Numbered from the stretch's first letter, positions 45,657 through 59,186 are shown. The stretch is DNA of 64,000 bases from Cheiracanthium punctorium (GCA_038373885.1 JAWZYV010016978.1:496001-560000), one strand, 5' to 3'. Notes: a model not told the origin generated them from the sequence alone. Made by a program: numbers and translations.

Positions 45657-47334
45657 CAAGAACAGACACACCCCTAGTGTTGATTTTCCTTACACACTAT
45701 ACAATATACTTGCTATGCATTATTATTTCATCACATTTCAGAAATTTTTCGTTAAGTTTATTTATTTATTTATTTATTTTTTTAGTTTTTAGTTACTGTC
45801 TCTTGAAAAATGTTATTAACGGTGCCCATTATATTAAATATTTCGTTATGAGAGTATTTAAGACTTTTCTTGGGGGGGGGGGATCGAACTCTTTATAAAG
45901 TTCTTTACAAATTTCAAAAACAAACTTAGTTTAGTGAAAGAATACACAATGTTACTATACAAGCTCTACTCTCGGACAAGCCAATAGTATATACTGAATA
46001 AGTTTAAGAAAACACTTTGAGCAGCACAGAAATTGCATGACAAATTATCCTGATCATCTTTCATTTCAAAAGACCTTAAAAAATATTGCATTTTAAAGAT
46101 TTTCACTGAATGTTTATTAGGTCTGGTTTTTATAACAATGTTAATACGTCTTATGAGTGGACATTCTCATTTTTTTTTTTTTGTTACTTGATTCTTTTAA
46201 CCTTTTACAGTACAATGTTCCTAACTGGGAACATCGAATTAAAAATCTATTCAAAAATGAAATTTTATCAGTATTGACTTGAAAAGATTAGCAGATAAAG
46301 TTAAAAATTGACTTCATTTCTTGAAATAGAAGTTGCATTTCTATCATGACTGGGAAACTGGAAAAAAATCATGAAAATAGCCATTTTCATAGATATTTAT
46401 AGAGCTATCTTGATACATCCTCCCCTCCTCCAAACTTAATTCAAATTTTTACTGAAATTTAAATATAAATCTCTTATTAAGTCTTAATATTTCATTTATT
46501 ACTTAAACTACCCATCAGTGTATTCAGTTTTTGAAACCAATGTAAATTATAGTCAAAAATGAATCACGGAAAAAAGCGCACAATATTGAATGGCTTTGTA
46601 TATTTAGAAGATAAGGGGGGGGGGGCATGAATTTTAAAAAATGTGAGAAACAAGTGGGCGTCCAAAAGGACGTAAACAGAGGTACTTTAGTGTATTTTGT
46701 ATTTATCTCTATTGAAAATTGCCATTCAGATAATTTTTCCAGTAGCCCCATGGCTACCATGGCTGTCCGAAACGTCTCATTGCCCTTTAGCTTTTGATAA
46801 AGTTTTGGTTTTTTTTATACAAAGAAAAGAAATTACTGCAAAACAAATTTGAGCCCAGTATTCAAGGTATTAGGCACCCCTAATTGAATGCCCTCACCTC
46901 CCTCTTCTACAAATTTGAACCCAGCATTTAATTGAGGGCTAAGTGAAAATACAAATGTTTCCACAGAATTCAAGGGGGTAGAAAGGAAATCGCTGTGCTT
47001 AGCTTCGACCAGCTGGGACCATTTTTACCTAAACAAGCACTTCCTCTTGAAAATAATCAATTAAAGAAATACTTAAACTCGTTACGTAACTTAATTCATT
47101 AAATTTATTATAATTTGTCACTTATTTCATTTGGTTGTTTTGTTGAACAAGAACGATAATTGATAATCCAGAATTGGCCATACAGATTTAACGGGCCCAA
47201 TCATCGTGTGTACATGTTTCTCTTAGATCCATAGTCCGATTCCCTATCAATGGCCTGTTTCTACCTCAAATTAACATTAAAAAAAATCAGTGTTATTAAA
47301 GCCCATCCAAATAAAGCAATAATATAAATATATA

Positions 47335-47700
47335 TAAGAAGAATTTTCCTATCTGTGTTTGTGTGTATGTTCATTAGATATAGGTGCCTAGACCGTTTGT
47401 TGGATCTGGACTAAATTTATTACTAGTCTATTGAGCGATTTCCTTCTGTGTCCATCGTTGCTTCCCGGCACTGGTTTTTGAAGGAGTACGCTGTGGCCTC
47501 AGTGGGACTAACGAAGCCGGGAAACAACGGCGGACACAGAAAGAAAGACACTGCATTTGCGTCTTTGCAACGGTGGAAAGAGAAGCAGACAATAATTTTT
47601 AGGCTCGTTAACACCTGCAACGGGAGTTTATCTTTGTGTGTGTGTAAAAGGGGGTGGGCGTATACACTTTTTTTTATTCTCGTAAATGAATTTCAATTTA
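47335..47700 (+). repeat. Helitron-like fragment with 24 bp inverted repeat
   Basis: CTAGACCGTTTGTTGGATCTGG matches the start of the element at 24503 in type. It is followed by an inverted repeat with 24 nt arms (47446-47469 and 47516-47539, 21/24 paired) enclosing 46 nt. Confidence 0.5.
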
Positions 47701-48929
47701 CAAAAGAAATCAATCTTTAAGTCTGAAAATTATAATTCCGAGGGGCGTTTTTTCCTACACTCCACACCCATACACACACACACACAGAGAGAGAGAGGGG
47801 GGGGGGAGATAAAGAAAAAAATGTCAAGTACAAAAATGCAATGTGGAAACAAATCTCAAGAGTGTTGTGTATCGTGCTCCAAAGTTGTGCTGAATAGTGT
47901 GCAGGTTTTTTATTTTTATTTTTATGCATGTAATTTTATTTTTTTCGTGTAATAAATGAAATTTAAACGCAAAGCTTTAATATAAATAATTTATCTACAC
48001 TTATAATAAGAAAACGAAAACGACAAAACGCATATTTATACAAGTAAATTACATATTTTTGGCATTTTTGCCAATATCTGGCTTTTAAAATTCTTTTGAC
48101 TTTGTTATATCAGTAATTTCATTGAGTGGTCAAAATAATTTTCAAAATCAACTGATATCAAATTATGTAAATAAGAAAGAAACATTTTTCAAAACACTGA
48201 AACACTTATCTTTAGCATAGTTTTTCTTTCCATATAATTAATTTATTCTTTGTAACATTCAGTTATATTGATGGAATTCAATTACATTGACAAATGTAGG
48301 TTTATAGACTGGCCACACTTTCTAGCATTTTTAAAATGTTAATAATTTTCTCATTGTTATTATTAAATGGTATGGTCAATTGATATATGAACACACACAC
48401 AAAAAAAAGAAAAGAAAAGAAGAAAATTTTGAATAACTGAACAAATTTCAATCTTTCAGAATACTATATTCAACAATATAGTATTTAATAAGCATGTAAT
48501 ATTTCTCTGAAAATCTAACGGAATATTGTTTTGGTGAATAAAAAATTTCGTTTTACAGTATTCTAAAATTATGGCATTATAATTCTTCCTGTCCAATAAA
48601 ATTTCTGCTCACTTGATGTATTTCTATGAATTTCCGATTACAAAAGTACTTATACATTCCACAACCAACTATTAACTGTGTAAAAAAATATCGCTCGAAT
48701 TTGCTGATTTTTCATCATTTAAAATTCTACGGGATTCCTTGTGTTGATAAAAGTAATCCGATCAGAGATAGTACATTAAAACTTTATTGATTTAAAATAT
48801 TAAAACCCTTTAAATATTTACATAACGGGCTTTTAAAAACAGCCCAACTTGATACATCCAATAACGCACTGTTAAATTTGTAAAATGCGTTATAAAATAT
48901 TAACAATTAAATAATTGATGAACATTTTC

Positions 48930-49062
48930 AGATGGCTGAAGCATGAGTGCGCAGCGTTCTGGCTTACTGCGCAGTTGTCGATCTGGAGTTTTGGGAGGTT
49001 TTCCCCAGATGTAACGTAGATACTCGTTAGGCCTCCTTAAAAAGTGCTCGCTCAATACATTT
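48930..49062 (+). mobile_element. SINE family b, 3' body copy
   Basis: Shares TTTTGGGAGGTTTTCCCCAG, TAACGTAGATACTCGTTAG and CTTAAAAAGTGCTCGCTC with 45470-45656. The tRNA head is not recognisable. Confidence 0.7.
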
Positions 49063-51680
49063 TTCTCTTTGGAAAATAGCCCTAGAATGCTCTGCCTGAA
49101 CAAAACAACAATATTAAATAATTGCGGGGATATTGTTTCTTTATCGTAGAAGAGGGAAAAAATCGTCCATCAACATCTTATTTTCTTCCAGCACTTTACA
49201 AAGTTTCTGCAATTCACTTTATTTATGAATTTAACTTTGGAATCACCAAAATAAAATAAAAATGTTTAAATAAAAAATGTTAAGAAATGCAAGTTTATTC
49301 CGGGTATAAGTTTGAATTCAAGCATTTAATTTAAATACATAATTCATTTGATAAAACTTATCGTAATCAGTGTTTTGAAGTTTGTGTTCAGTTAAAGGAA
49401 GTCAAAATTTATAGTTTATTCCAAGGAAAATACATTCTTGAAAAAACTTTCCGCTATACGCGATATCTGCAAAAACCTTTTAATTAATCTCTCTAAAAAT
49501 GTAATTTCTGCTTACATTAATAATTCATATGTATTTGTATCAAATTGTCTCCTTAGAGTATTTATTATTAATCGGACTACACTCGAGATTTTTTCTCTTT
49601 TTTTTGGGGGGGGGGGAGGAGCGGGGACATTATTTGTTGATAAAAAATTCTTATAATATTTTTCATTTTCTTTCTAGGTTTGGTATTATGAAACACATTT
49701 CGGAAGAGGGGAAAAAGTTTTGTTATGCCACTGCTGACTGCTGTTCATAAGTTAAATGAAGGGGGCATGGCCATTTGATTAGACTAAATAAATATGATAA
49801 TCAAAAATTTTGACCCTAGTAGCCCCCTTGCTCTACTTCCTGTGCGTCGTGTAGTGCAAATGAATACCTATATATATATATAATTTAAATTGTATCGTTA
49901 CTATACTAATTACTTAACTATAATCAGTATTTTAATTTTTGTTCGATTATTATAATTTTGTACTTTTAAAGTTACAGAAGAATTCATTAATTTTCTTTTC
50001 ATAAGAATGAGTATGATTTAAAATTCCCTCAAAAAAGTTTTAGTTCATATTAAACCAATAGCTTTTTCCTAAGTAATGAAAAACATCGCTTTGAATTCAA
50101 ACCCATGGTCAAGTATTCTTCCATCCCATTCGGCTTTTGTATTTTGAAGACGGGAAAACATAGAACGATAAGACAGCTCTAGGGAGGAGGGGGGGGGAGG
50201 ATGAGGGACTATCGTTAAGTTGAATTCTGTAATCCCACGATCTCGTTGCCGACCTATTGAATTAGAAACAGTCATCACTCACTCTGCTCTCCCCAGCATT
50301 TTCCACCCCACTCTGGGGTTACCGCGGGTTCTGGGACGACCAGTGGTGGGAAAAACTACTTTTTTTTTGTAGCGCGCTACAACTACCGCTACTTTTCGAA
50401 AAATGTAGTTAACTACAACTACAACTACTTTTTGACAAATGTAGTTAGCTACACTACTTTTGAAATGTAGTCGCTACTTCGCTACTTTTTCGCTACTTTT
50501 AGGAGACAAATTTTGCTAACAGATTCAATTTGCATTACATTCATATTTAAGGATATTTATATCCTAATTAGAGAAAACTATCGATATCTAAAGCCTTGGT
50601 TTTCTACTCGCGTCCAGCGTGATTAATGACCTCAGCGGGTGTCTCTCGCGTCCAAAGAACGGAAGGTGGTTTCCTTGTAGCGTTGAGCGCCGCAGATTTG
50701 GTGGACGCACGGAAGACCCCGGGCACCTTTTCGCCTTTAATTAGAAAAAAACTATTGCTCTAATAAACAACTACCAGGCGAGTATTTGAGCAGAGGGAGG
50801 CGGGCCCCCTCCGAAAATGTAAAGCAATTATTAAAAAGGAGCTATTTTGAAACATTTCTTTTAACTTTAGAACAATAAAGTTTAAAATACCGAATCGTCC
50901 CCCTCCCCCCGAAATGGAAGCCTAGCCTATATATACGCTACTGGCAACTACTGCTAATTATTGAAGTATTGCTGAAACTAATTAAGTTTTAATACCTCTA
51001 TGATAAAAATAAATTGGGAGAGTGAGCTCTGAAAGCATGAGAAAAATCATGAGAACTAAAAAAGTTTTTAAAAATATAATAAAAGGGATGTCTGAACGGG
51101 AAAAAAAGGCCCGTTTTGAGACCCCTTTCATGTTGTACAAACATTCTAGTTTCTTGAGCACAAATCAAAATTAATGAGTATAAAGGCCTTTTTTCATGAC
51201 TTACCAAATTAGTGATTTATGACGAATGACCCGTGTGAACCATGTAATATTGTATAATTGTTTTAATTGAAAACATCACATATGATATGCATATTATAAA
51301 ATAATGAAAACAATTACTAATTAAATTCATGATATATCTATTTAAAACATTGCATTAAAAAAATCCTCTATATATGTTAAAGAAATTTTAAAAGTTATTA
51401 TCATCAACACAACTTTTTCTTTGTGTTAGGTATAAAAGAATTTTATAGAATTATATTGTTATTTTAAGGCTAAGAGAGAGATAAGTCTAAGGATTTTACA
51501 AACTATTAATTATTAATAGAAATTCTCATATTTTCGTATTAAATTCTGAAAATTATTACACAAAAAACCTAATAATTTAAATATAATAGACACTTTAAAA
51601 TTTTAACGAAAGAAAGCAGAATTTCAACATATTCATGGAAGACTGCCATGCCTCTAGTATAAAATAAAAACCACATAAAT

Positions 51681-52248
51681 TTATTCAAAAACATGTTTAT
51701 TAAATTTTAACAAGAGATGGATCTCAAAATTGTTATCCGCCAAACATGATCGTCGAGGAGAAAATACGTCTGATGCAATCGAAAACAATCTTTGTACAGA
51801 TGCACTGGACGGCACGCCAGTGTTAGTTTTTTTGAAGGCTTCTTTCATATACGTGTACGCCGAAAGCGAAGATACGGGTTTGATTGGCTCTGACAAGAAC
51901 CTTGTAAGTTCTTCCTCGTAACTATTTCGAGTGCATGCGAAAGAGAAATTAAAAAAACCAGAAAAATCATCATCCATGGGCCTCATCATCCAGTCATGAT
52001 CCTCGATACTGATATCTGAAGTTGTCGGAAACATATTCTGGAGGTATTCCTCCATCCATTTTTTTGGCTTCGGTCTTCCTCTCCTCCTCAATCCAGAATA
52101 GTTTGAATCTGGGATGGAAACAAGCTGAGAGAACAGTTTCTCTGTCCCACAGCAAATGACTAAATCTCGTTTCCACCTGACAACTGAAGATTTTGCGCCC
52201 CCCCCTCCTATTTTTTAAAAATGCAACTAGGTAGCTTTCATATACCAT
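51681..52248 (-). pseudogene. hAT transposase C-terminal region, frameshifted
   Basis: The upstream frame (52248 to 51994) contains LSACFHPRFKLFWIEEE, the hAT block normally written LDPRFK. After a frameshift the frame 52091-51681 reads YMKEAFKKTNTGVPSSASVQ and then RLFSIASDVFSPRRSCL and LLLKFN, the hAT C-terminal dimerisation domain (consensus P-x-S-S-A-x-x-E-R-x-F-S-x-A-G). Here Glu of the E-R pair is Gln. Only about the last 200 codons of a ~600-residue transposase remain. Orientation is opposite to the plus strand of the host element, and it ends with stop TAA near 51681. Confidence 0.85.
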
Positions 52249-52309
52249 TTAGCGCCCCTTGGCCGATGCTGCGCCCGGGTACAGTTGACCTTCCTTGCTC
52301 CCCCGTAGC

Positions 52310-52864
52310 CAGGGACGGCCCGACACGGTAAGCAAGGCATCGGAGCGCCATATTCGAACTAAAAAACTAAGGAAAACTTAATCTGGAGCATAACACGGGG
52401 CTTCTTTACGTTTGCAGGGAGGCTCCACGTACCCTAGATCAGCTCTTGCACCTAGCTACGCCACACATTTAGCTATAAAAGCTTTCAGGGGTTAAAATGA
52501 GGCTTTCAACTTCAATAATATACGGACTGTCAAATATGCATGGTGCTCTGAAACTCATTGGCAAGAAGTTAAAGAGTGGTAAAGGTGAATAAGACGGTTA
52601 CGAATCACGTAACAATGTAGGGTTTGATAAGTCGTCCTCGAGCACCTGTTAATAATTTATTTTTTCACAGAAAGTTCACTAAAATTCACTATTAACATGA
52701 TTGATTACTACTGTACATTGACTAAAAGATTTATTATTAAACAATTATTAACAGGTAAATGAAACCATTTCCGACATCCACAGTGCTATATTATTCTGAA
52801 CAGCCTTGGTAGAGATGGCGCCCGGTGCGGTCGCACCGTTCGCTCTACCTTAGGACCGGATCTG
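52310..52864. mobile_element. Possible nested hAT-like element
   Basis: Ends CAGGGACGGCCCGACACGG and, inverted, CAGATCCGGTCCTAAGG, both followed by a GGCGCC block. The flanking octamers do not match, so this is tentative. Confidence 0.35.
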
Positions 52865-55442
52865 AAAACTGTCACTACAAACGAAGAACACTGTAACCGA
52901 GGTCAGCAATATTTTTAGCCCCTGAAATAATATCTTGGATGCATATGCTTATACCTTTTGTCCCTTTTCAACAAACTCAAAAAAGATAAGGTTATCAACT
53001 CGTCAAAAAAAAAAAAAAAATGTGTACAATTTCTAGATATTTACTTTCTTTTTTTTCAGTTTCAGGTTCCACGAAAAATGTACTAATCAGTTTTTACACT
53101 TCTTTGAGACAAAAAACATTCCTAGTTGTAGAACATAATCACGTGATTAATTAATGTTTGAAAAGCTACAATACTGCAGAACTGTCATTACTCTTGTGGA
53201 AGTTGAACACACCACCAGGACACAAGGATAATAAAGAGTGCCCAAACTCAAAAAAGTGCACTATAACGTCGAAAAATGACCAAACCTTAATATAAATAAA
53301 CTTAGTAAAACTAAGCATTAATAAAATTGTTGTTCAATGCATCGATCATAAGGAGGAGGCAAAGAGAAAATTAAAAATGTCGGTGATTCTTCCAGAAGCG
53401 GTCTCGATGCTTTCAAGAAAATTCCTGTGAGAAAACCGTAAGTTTTTCTCACGCTTCGTAGTTTTCCGTAGATGGTGAGTGAGAGGATGGGGGGGGGTCG
53501 CTAATTGCGAGGACTGACTATATATCATGTCAGATTTGAAAGGATATCGCCTAAAAGGAAGTTCACGGAATACTGGACACTGAATGATTGGCAATCATCC
53601 TGGCAAGTGGACACTACACTGTATTTATGGGTGCAATAAAAAAAAAGATCAAAGAAAATTAATGATGTTACAAAAGCATACAATTTACAGATATGTAAAA
53701 TTCCTTTTCGAAAGCAAAAAATACTCATTTTTATGTTGATTTATGTTGCAAACACGCAATAGCAGTCAAAAATATGCAGACCCTGATCAGACATAGAAGG
53801 GGCCCCGGGGCAAAAAAAAAAGGTTGTTTTGGGCCCCTATACTATTACAGACATTTTAACTTATTTGTGATTGTTTTCTATTTTCCCAGCATAAAAATGA
53901 AACATTTCAAAATAATTCTAAAATTAAATTAAAAATTACCCATGTATTTATACTCATTTAGAACAAGACTATGCATTTAAAATTGATTTTAATATTTTTT
54001 TAATTCATTTGTATTATTAGCGTATGTGTGCGCTGAGTTCCACCTGCCAGAAAATTTTCTTTTCTTCATCATAATATTTAAAAAAATGCTAACTAATGGA
54101 TATTTTGTGATAAGTACATATGGCCATGAATTTTCAATAACGCCTTTAATTTCTATTTTATTGATCTAGTCTTAGAAACCATTATCATTGTGTTAGAAAG
54201 AAGAACAGAAAATAAGTCTCGAAGCCTTTTTATTGTTACCCAATTATAATATAGATAAAGGAAATTTAGCTTAATACAAATTATTATTGCAGCATATATA
54301 AATTTAATATACAATAAATGGAGAGATTTGCGAGGCCTTTATTTTTCAGGGGCTCACGGGCCCACACGCCCGTGTGATAATGAGACTCTCGAGGCCCCAT
54401 CAAAATAACCTCTGTTCAACTTTGGACCTCTCTTTCCTTCCTTTTTTGTCCTCTTTATGGCAGATTGGTGATTCTACAAATAATACTGAGAACGATAAAA
54501 AGAAAAAAGATGCACAATGTCAGGCTTCCGCTTCAGGCAAAGCAAACCCCCTCCCCCCCCCTCGTGTGCGTGTGTCTCCTGCATGAGGGGGGGGGGCGGG
54601 GGAGAGATTGGGTGTCTTTCAAGCATCAGTTTCAGTTATGCTTGGAGTCAGAAGAGAGAGAAATTGCACCACGGGATCAATCGCCGGAAATGATGACACG
54701 GCAAAAGTAGCTTCCAAAATTCGCTACAAACTACTGTTTTTTTGTAGCGCGCTACACGCTACACTACTTTTTTAAAAAAGTAGCGCGCTACACTACAAAC
54801 TACAAAAAAAAGTAGCGGCTACTGTAGTTTCGCTACAAGTAGCGCGCTACTCCCCAGCCCTGGGGACGACACCAACAAATTTATGTTTAAGGTTCAGTGG
54901 TTTAGGTATGTTTTAATATGCGAAGTGTAGGTAGTTAAAAGTTTAAATGTACTGGGTTATGTTATCATTATTCCTATATGCTTTGGGCCAGCCGGTACCA
55001 GCAAAATAAAATGAGTTTTAGCTGCACGCGGACTAATTTACTAATTTTCTACGAACCAGTCAAAACAGACTATTTTTCGATTTTAGCAAAATGTAAAAGT
55101 AAAAAAAAAAAAAAAAAAGTTTAATAGAATTTTTCCAGATTTTTTTTCAGTTATGAATGTTAGCTTTAAAATGTAATTTTCGGTTAAAAAATACAATTTT
55201 AAAAGGGGGGCCCCAAACTCGGAGACCGCCCCGGGCCTCACTTAGTGTTAGTCCGCCACTGACGCTGGTATACATGGTAATATGCTGTGTCCTCGAACTT
55301 TCCAGTGTCCTCAAATTTTCCTTGGATTTGAGGACAATGCTTGATTTGTCCCCAAAAGACTGTTTAGAAATATGGTCGCCTTACTTATAATACAGGCCGG
55401 CTTATGCGGGGCCTTCGCTGCTGCGCGGTTGCTAATAACGAC

Positions 55443-56158
55443 GGCCCCGGCTTACGTCTCGAAAAGTTGCCCAAACCGAAACTGTGGGGTTGCTATCTTT
55501 GGCGCACTTTTCGCTACTTTGGCATTTCGTTAAATTAAACGTAATTAGTGACAAACTTTAATATTTTATTATGATTGCGAAAATAATTGTAGGTATACAA
55601 CAATATTCAAGATGCTTAATTAAATTTATTAACATATATGTGGTCTATTGCTTTTTTAAGCACATTTTTTAATGCTAAAGAACAAGGTTTTGTTTACAAA
55701 CACAACAAGTGCTTTGGCGATAATGTAAAAGGCACTCTTAACATAATATTTGCGTTTTAACAAAACTAAACAAGCTACGAACCACTTTGGTATTTTAAAT
55801 TAAATAAGAAATATAAACTTACAAGAAAAATACATTTTCTAAGGTAACAGTAAAAATTTTCAATAATAAAATCGAACTTACAAATCAAATTTGAGCAGAC
55901 GATTCGGATGTCCAATCATCTCGTCGAAAGTTGATCATCCATTTTCTTCTTTTTTCTTCATCTTTAGAGAATTTAGCCATTCTAAATCCATTTCTTGAAT
56001 GATTAGAACAATTTATGGCGCACAACCACCCATAATAACAAATTTATTGGTTTAAAATGCAGAATAAGAACACCATGCGGTGTCGCCAAGGATTGCTGTG
56101 TTAAGCCTAATGTGGGCAACTTTCGGAAGGCGTAGGTCAGCTCGGTATATACGGGGCC
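55443..56158. mobile_element. Inverted-repeat element carrying a broken THAP exon
   Basis: The left end GGCCCCGGCTTACGTCTCG, then AAAAGTTGCCCAAACC, is mirrored by the right end (GGCCCCGTATATACCGAGC, then GAAAGTTGCCCACATT, reading inwards on the minus strand). Similarity continues about 70 bp, to TTGGCG near each side. THAP domains are known at the N-terminus of P-element-superfamily transposases, so a P-like origin is plausible. No TSD was established. Confidence 0.55.
55882..56033 (-). pseudogene. THAP-domain exon, disrupted
   Basis: ATG at 56033 opens MGGCA; after one extra base the frame continues INCSNHSRNGFRMAKFSKDE, then EKRRKWMINFRRDDWTSESS and AQI. This is the THAP zinc-finger order C-x2-4-C ... 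F..F..D...R..W. Where the third zinc ligand (Cys) is expected there is TGA, three bases before a consensus donor GTAAGT. One frameshift and one stop at a ligand codon make it non-functional. Confidence 0.75.
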
Positions 56159-57454
56159 ATCGCTAAGCAACGGGCCTGCTTATGAGTTGCCATCGCTAAA
56201 AATGAGTTTATCATTGAGGCTCGATTTCCCCAGTCACAGTATTCTATTTTATTATTCTAAGTATTATAAATGTTATATTATTTTATTATTTTAAAATAAT
56301 TTTTTTATACTTTTGTCGTACTAAAGAACTTTAGATGTAGGTAATCGTTTTGTGAATCTTGCGCCATTTTCTTTCATGAAAATTTATCCTAAAATTCGAA
56401 CATTTTGCTCTGAATGTAAAGGTAAGTGAACGCTTTTATGATGTATTTAGAAATTCTAAAAATATGTATGTAAATCATGTTTAGTGAATAATTACTCATT
56501 TGTTATTTATAAATAAATTATTTTAATCAGAAATCGTATTACTTGAGTAGTTTATTATTGTAAATAAGCATGACGTTGTGATACTAGTTTGACAATTTAA
56601 TTTTGCAGTTGAAAATGTTATTTATCAGTTAGATATGCCTTGAGTATGTGATTCAGACTTACATCTGGTACAGTGCAAAATAAAGTAAATTATAAATGAT
56701 TGATTTTTGCCCGTTTATATAGAAACTTCGAACGTAGTTAATATTTTGTACAAGCGTTCATTATGCTTGCTCAATTCCTAAGTTCGATTGAGAAAGCGAC
56801 AAAATAACATATACTACATGAAATGTTTTTATTAAAGAATAATGAATTCGGGGATCGCGCTATAGAGCGTATTTTATCAATTTTCTCCAATATACAGGAT
56901 ATCCCGAAAACACTGAATTGCGCTTTAATATATCATTTGTTAAAGATTAATGGTAAATTGTTTAAAATAACGTAGGAAATACGACAACGTTCATGAAATA
57001 TTCATTATAAAACTGTCTTTCTCATTTGTGTATTTAGTTATTTTAAAGTATATTAAATATCCACTTGTGAAACAAAATAAGCAATCGTGAATCATGAGAG
57101 TAAGCGCTACTTTGTTTTTCCCTCAAATTATATGCATCTATTTTCTTGATATCTATAATAGCAAACAAATTAATCATGAGTTCGTACTTGAATTAGTAAC
57201 ACAATTACTACTTAAAACTACATTAAATAACGTTTGAATGCACTGGGAAGCTTAAGAAATGCCTGATGTATACGTGAAGAATCGAGCATCCGTAGTCCTC
57301 TTTCCCAGGTAGCACACATACGTTGGGGCAACGTATGAATGCATATGTTGGGGCAACGTTGAAATGACACGTTGGCTTACGGTTATCCAACGGTTGGCAA
57401 CTGGTTATTTCTTATGTTGGGCCAACGTATGCTCTAATGTTTTGCCAACATATT

Positions 57455-57620
57455 TCCAACCGTTGGGCTAACGTATGAATGCATACGTTGGGCTAACGTA
57501 TAAATACATACGTTGGGCTAACGTATTAATGCATACGTTGGGCTAACGTATTAATGCATACGTTATGTTAACATATAAATGTATACGTTGGGTTAACGTG
57601 TAAATGTATACATTGGGACA
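57455..57620 (+). repeat. 25 bp minisatellite, about six units
   Basis: The unit ACGTTGGGCTAACGTATNAATGCAT repeats from 57460 to 57617 with few changes. Each unit contains the inverted half-sites ACGTTGGGCTAACGT. Confidence 0.85.
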
Positions 57621-58312
57621 CCGTAAAATCTGTATGTTGTCACTCTATTATCCAACTGTTGGAAATTGGTTATTTTTAACATTTAGCTATCATAATTGTT
57701 AACCGTTACATTTATAAGTTAGTTTCATATTTTAGGAGAATGCAGAAACCTAATGTTGGATAATTATATTTGACGAATATTTGACAAATTGATGTGCTAT
57801 TTCATAACATTTCTATAGATATATGAAAAACTGTCAAATTTGAAATTAAAGTTTTTAATTATTTTACAAACAGCAAATGCAGTGACGGATTCAGATAAGT
57901 TTTAAGGGACGGCAGATATGTAGAACGAAGCATATTATCAAATAGTCACATTTTTTCTTTCATCAAATATGGTTCCACCTCAACAGTGGGTTTCTGTGCG
58001 CTTAGGAGGAGGGCGAGCGGACACCCCCCCCCCCTAAAAAGTACTTTTGTCGACAAAATCGTCAGTTGCCAAAGGACTGTCAGCAAATTTTAGCTTTAAT
58101 CACCAATCTGTAAAATGCTCAGTGTATAAATTACCAGTTCTGCCGACAGTTTATTATAAGTTATACTATATCATGAACATAGTCTTGTTACGATTTTCCT
58201 TTTAGTGATTTTTGTGCCAGTAAACAAGTCCCTTTTGTCCCCTCAAGCCAACTTCATAACAGATCATGTAATGCAGTGTGTATTTAAGGCAAACATGCAC
58301 ATTAAGTATCTG

Positions 58313-58402
58313 CCTGGGGTGGGGGGTGCCTCGGGCGAAGGACTTTTAGGGGATTTAATGCGTATTCAAGCTACATCTGGAGGAAACCGCCCAAGAGGAC
58401 AG
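58313..58402 (-). mobile_element. SINE family b fragment
   Basis: The reverse strand reads TCTTGGGCGGTTTCCTCCAG, TAGCTTGAATACGCATTAAA and CCCCTAAAAGTCCTTCGCCC, matching the body of 45470-45656. Confidence 0.65.
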
Positions 58403-59186
58403 ATAATCGGTGTATATTTTTGAAAGCATATTGGTATATATCGTCAGAAAATTTTGTCTTTACACCCCCCTCCCAACATTTTTGCTTAAAACCGGCTCTA
58501 GTCCCGTCACTAACAGAAATGTGTTATTTTCAAATAGTAAACGATCTGTCAAGTTACAAACATATATTACTCTGTAGAAAATTAACCTATGAGGAAAATT
58601 AATATTGCAGGTGCAACTTATGAACTGTTTTAAAAAAAGGAGGGGGGAGAGATCGGAAGCTGGAAAATATTTAGAAGGTCCTTTCAGAAGCTACCTTTAC
58701 AGTTTTAGAGAACCAGGACGGCAGGCAAACCAAAATCATAAAAACTTTTCGAATTAATTAAAAGAAAAAACATATAACGTTAAACGAAAGAATGCTTTTT
58801 TTTAAAATATGATTCATATCCCTCCTTCTCCTTTGACAGTTACTTTTTTAAAGTGTCTCTCAAAACCTCTGAAAATTTACTCCATTGAAACTTTTGTAAG
58901 GAGGCTTAATCTCTTTTTTTTTTAATTTATTTTTTATTTTATTTTTTTAATATTCATGTGGGGAAATCCAATAGGAGTATAAAGTCACTGAAGAATGTCA
59001 CAGAAATCATTCTTTACTAAAATATTTATTTATTATTTTTTACATTTATTTCAATTTACGTAATTTTTTAGATTCTTAATTTTTAGTTTGCCCGAATAAA
59101 ATTGGTATGGAATACAATGACATTTCGTAGTTCTATTTTTATTTTCAGTTAACTGTAAATATTGACTGCAAAGTAAATGAAAAAAA

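Larger units (their letters stand above)
50341..54862. mobile_element. 4.5 kb hAT element with perfect 8 bp TSD, nested in the 15 kb unit
   Basis: Ends CAGTGGTGGGAAAAACTAC and, inverted, CAGGGCTGGGGAGTAGCGC, flanked by GGGACGAC at 50333-50340 and 54863-54870. Both ends carry arrays of GTAGCGCGCTAC and ACTACTTTTT, the motif type of one widespread hAT group. It contains the transposase relic at 51681-52248. Confidence 0.92.
40109..55261. mobile_element. 15.15 kb hAT-type unit with perfect 8 bp TSD
   Basis: Left end CAGTAGCGGACTAAC, right end inverted CAGTGGCGGACTAAC (14/15), flanked by ACGCTGGT at 40101-40108 and 55262-55269. Both subterminal regions contain GGGGCCCC and CCGCCCCGGGCC blocks. 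It contains two SINE families, a C-rich repeat, a hAT MITE, a Helitron-like fragment and a complete second hAT element, so much of its length is later insertion. No transposase can be assigned to the outer unit. Confidence 0.85.

Noticed and set aside
49785..49860. MITE with GGGGG/CCCCC ends
   Set aside because: Short and imperfect symmetry, with no target duplication.
53346..53600. pogo-type element ending GCTAATTGCGAGGACTG
   Set aside because: The sequence resembles a pogo terminus but no inverted partner or TA pair was found.
57455..57620. CRISPR array
   Set aside because: Units are contiguous 25 bp repeats without unique spacers, in eukaryotic DNA with transposon ends alongside.
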